Part shown: piece after piece, positions 5,790 through 6,459 of the stretch
How positions within the stretch are numbered: the first letter of the stretch is position 1
Layout: every line of letters starts with the position of its first letter
Position numbers and translations under genes: made by a program
The notes under the pieces: generated by a model
The model's input: only the letters and a program-made list of their open reading frames with translations
The model's database searches: none
Told to the model about the DNA's origin: nothing
Assembly (NCBI GenBank): GCA_029266815.1
Contig: JAQSWC010000121.1
Span: forward strand, 1-6,459
DNA: 6,459 nucleotides
From: Paucimonas sp.
GTDB taxonomy: Bacteria > Pseudomonadota > Gammaproteobacteria > Burkholderiales > Burkholderiaceae_D
Direction: 5' to 3'

Positions 5790-6459
5790 TTATTTCACCA
5801 GCGGCGGTGTTTCAAAGGTGTGGAAAGGCGCCGGGCTGGGCACGGTCCACTCCAGGCCTTCCGCACCTTCCCACGGCTTGGCTTCTGCCTTCTGTCCGCC
5901 TTTGATGGAAGGCAGCACCACGAAGAACAGGAAGTACACCTGCGACAGGCCGAATCCGAATGCACCGATCGTCGCCCACATATTGAAGTCAACGAACTGC
6001 GCCGGATAATCAGCGTAACGGCGCGGCATGCCGGCCAGGCCCAGGAAATGCATCGGGAAGAACGTGACGTTGAACCACACCATGGAATTCCAGAAGTGGA
6101 TCTTGCCGCGGGTTTCGTTGTACATGAAACCGGTCCACTTGGGAGCCCAGTAATAGAAGCCGGCGAACAGCGCAAAGAGCGAACCTGCCACCAGCACGTA
6201 GTGGAAGTGCGCTACCACGTAATAGGAATCCTGCAACTGGATGTCGATCGGCGTTACGGCGAGGATCAGGCCGGTGAAACCGCCCATCGTAAACACGAAG
6301 ATGAAGCCAATCGAGAACAACATCGGCGTCTCGAAAGTCATCGACCCCTTCCACATTGTCGCGATCCAGTTGAACACTTTCACGCCGGTCGGGATGGCGA
6401 TCAGCATCGTCGCGTACATGAAGAACAACTGGCCAGTCACCGGCATGCCGGTGGTGAAC
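5790..6459 (-). CDS. ctaD: Cytochrome c oxidase subunit I, aa3 type (5' part beyond window)
   Basis: Catalytic heme-copper subunit that reduces O2 to water at heme a3/CuB and pumps protons. The C-terminal 222 complete codons are visible, beginning FTTGMPVTG; the window cuts just after where the CuB His-His pair should lie. K-channel lysine is in IPTGVKVFNW (visible residue 27). VVAHFHYVL (81-89) carries the heme a3 and heme a histidines (84 and 86). GMPRRYADYP has the Arg pair that contacts heme propionates. The tail (WEGAEGLEWTVPSPAPFHTF) is typical of A-type bacterial subunit I. The usual HD Mg-ligand pair before YxVVAHFHY is QD here (Gln76-Asp77). No start is visible; an internal Met at 6444-6446 is not the start. 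It is the first visible gene of the right transcription unit. Confidence 0.98.
   Translation of the reverse strand, partial: FTTGMPVTGQLFFMYATMLIAIPTGVKVFNWIATMWKGSMTFETPMLFSIGFIFVFTMGGFTGLILAVTPIDIQLQDSYYVVAHFHYVLVAGSLFALFAGFYYWAPKWTGFMYNETRGKIHFWNSMVWFNVTFFPMHFLGLAGMPRRYADYPAQFVDFNMWATIGAFGFGLSQVYFLFFVVLPSIKGGQKAEAKPWEGAEGLEWTVPSPAPFHTFETPPLVK

Noticed and set aside
1..6459. Search for CRISPR arrays, tRNA or rRNA genes, insertion sequences, long repeats and phage or defence genes
   Set aside because: Nothing of the kind was seen; the window is almost fully occupied by oxidase and assembly genes with consistent composition.

Overview
The window is a stretch of a betaproteobacterial aa3-type cytochrome c oxidase locus (ctaD to sco), and nearly every base is assigned. 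Burkholderiales, most likely Oxalobacteraceae (Herminiimonas/Collimonas/Janthinobacterium-like), is suggested by the gene order, by the DUF2970 and DUF2909 small proteins, and by a moderate GC content that looks like the mid-50s percent by eye. The genus is inference.

Right part (3969 to the right edge, all minus strand): the 3' part of ctaD (subunit I), a 35-residue membrane ORF, ctaG/cox11 (CuB assembly), a DUF2970 small membrane protein and ctaE/coxC (subunit III). Spacings are 39, 1, 8 and 36 bases, which fits one transcript whose promoter (and probably ctaC) lies beyond the right edge. A GNRA-type hairpin sits between ctaD and the small ORF. A strong bidirectional terminator at 3927-3954 ends the unit after ctaE.

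Centre (3698-3901): a single plus-strand gene for a 67-residue DUF2909 twin-transmembrane protein. It converges on ctaE through the shared terminator and diverges from SURF1 across a 63-base gap.

Left part (1-3634, all minus strand): SURF1, a SCO/thioredoxin-like membrane protein with a CxxxC motif but no histidine, ctaA (heme A synthase), ctaB (heme O synthase), and the 5' part of a SCO1/SenC copper-chaperone lipoprotein cut by the left edge. Genes overlap or lie within about 10 bases, so this looks like a second, tightly coupled assembly operon.

Together the genes supply two core subunits (I and III), the heme A pathway (CtaB makes heme O, CtaA converts it to heme A), heme a3 insertion (SURF1), CuB delivery (CtaG) and CuA metallation (SCO), plus three or four small or degenerate membrane proteins of uncertain role. 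There is no mobile element, CRISPR array or RNA gene. No wholly new system is evident. The most interesting items are the histidine-free SCO-like protein, the 35-residue ORF, the inter-cistronic hairpin and the Gln at a usual Mg-ligand position in subunit I.
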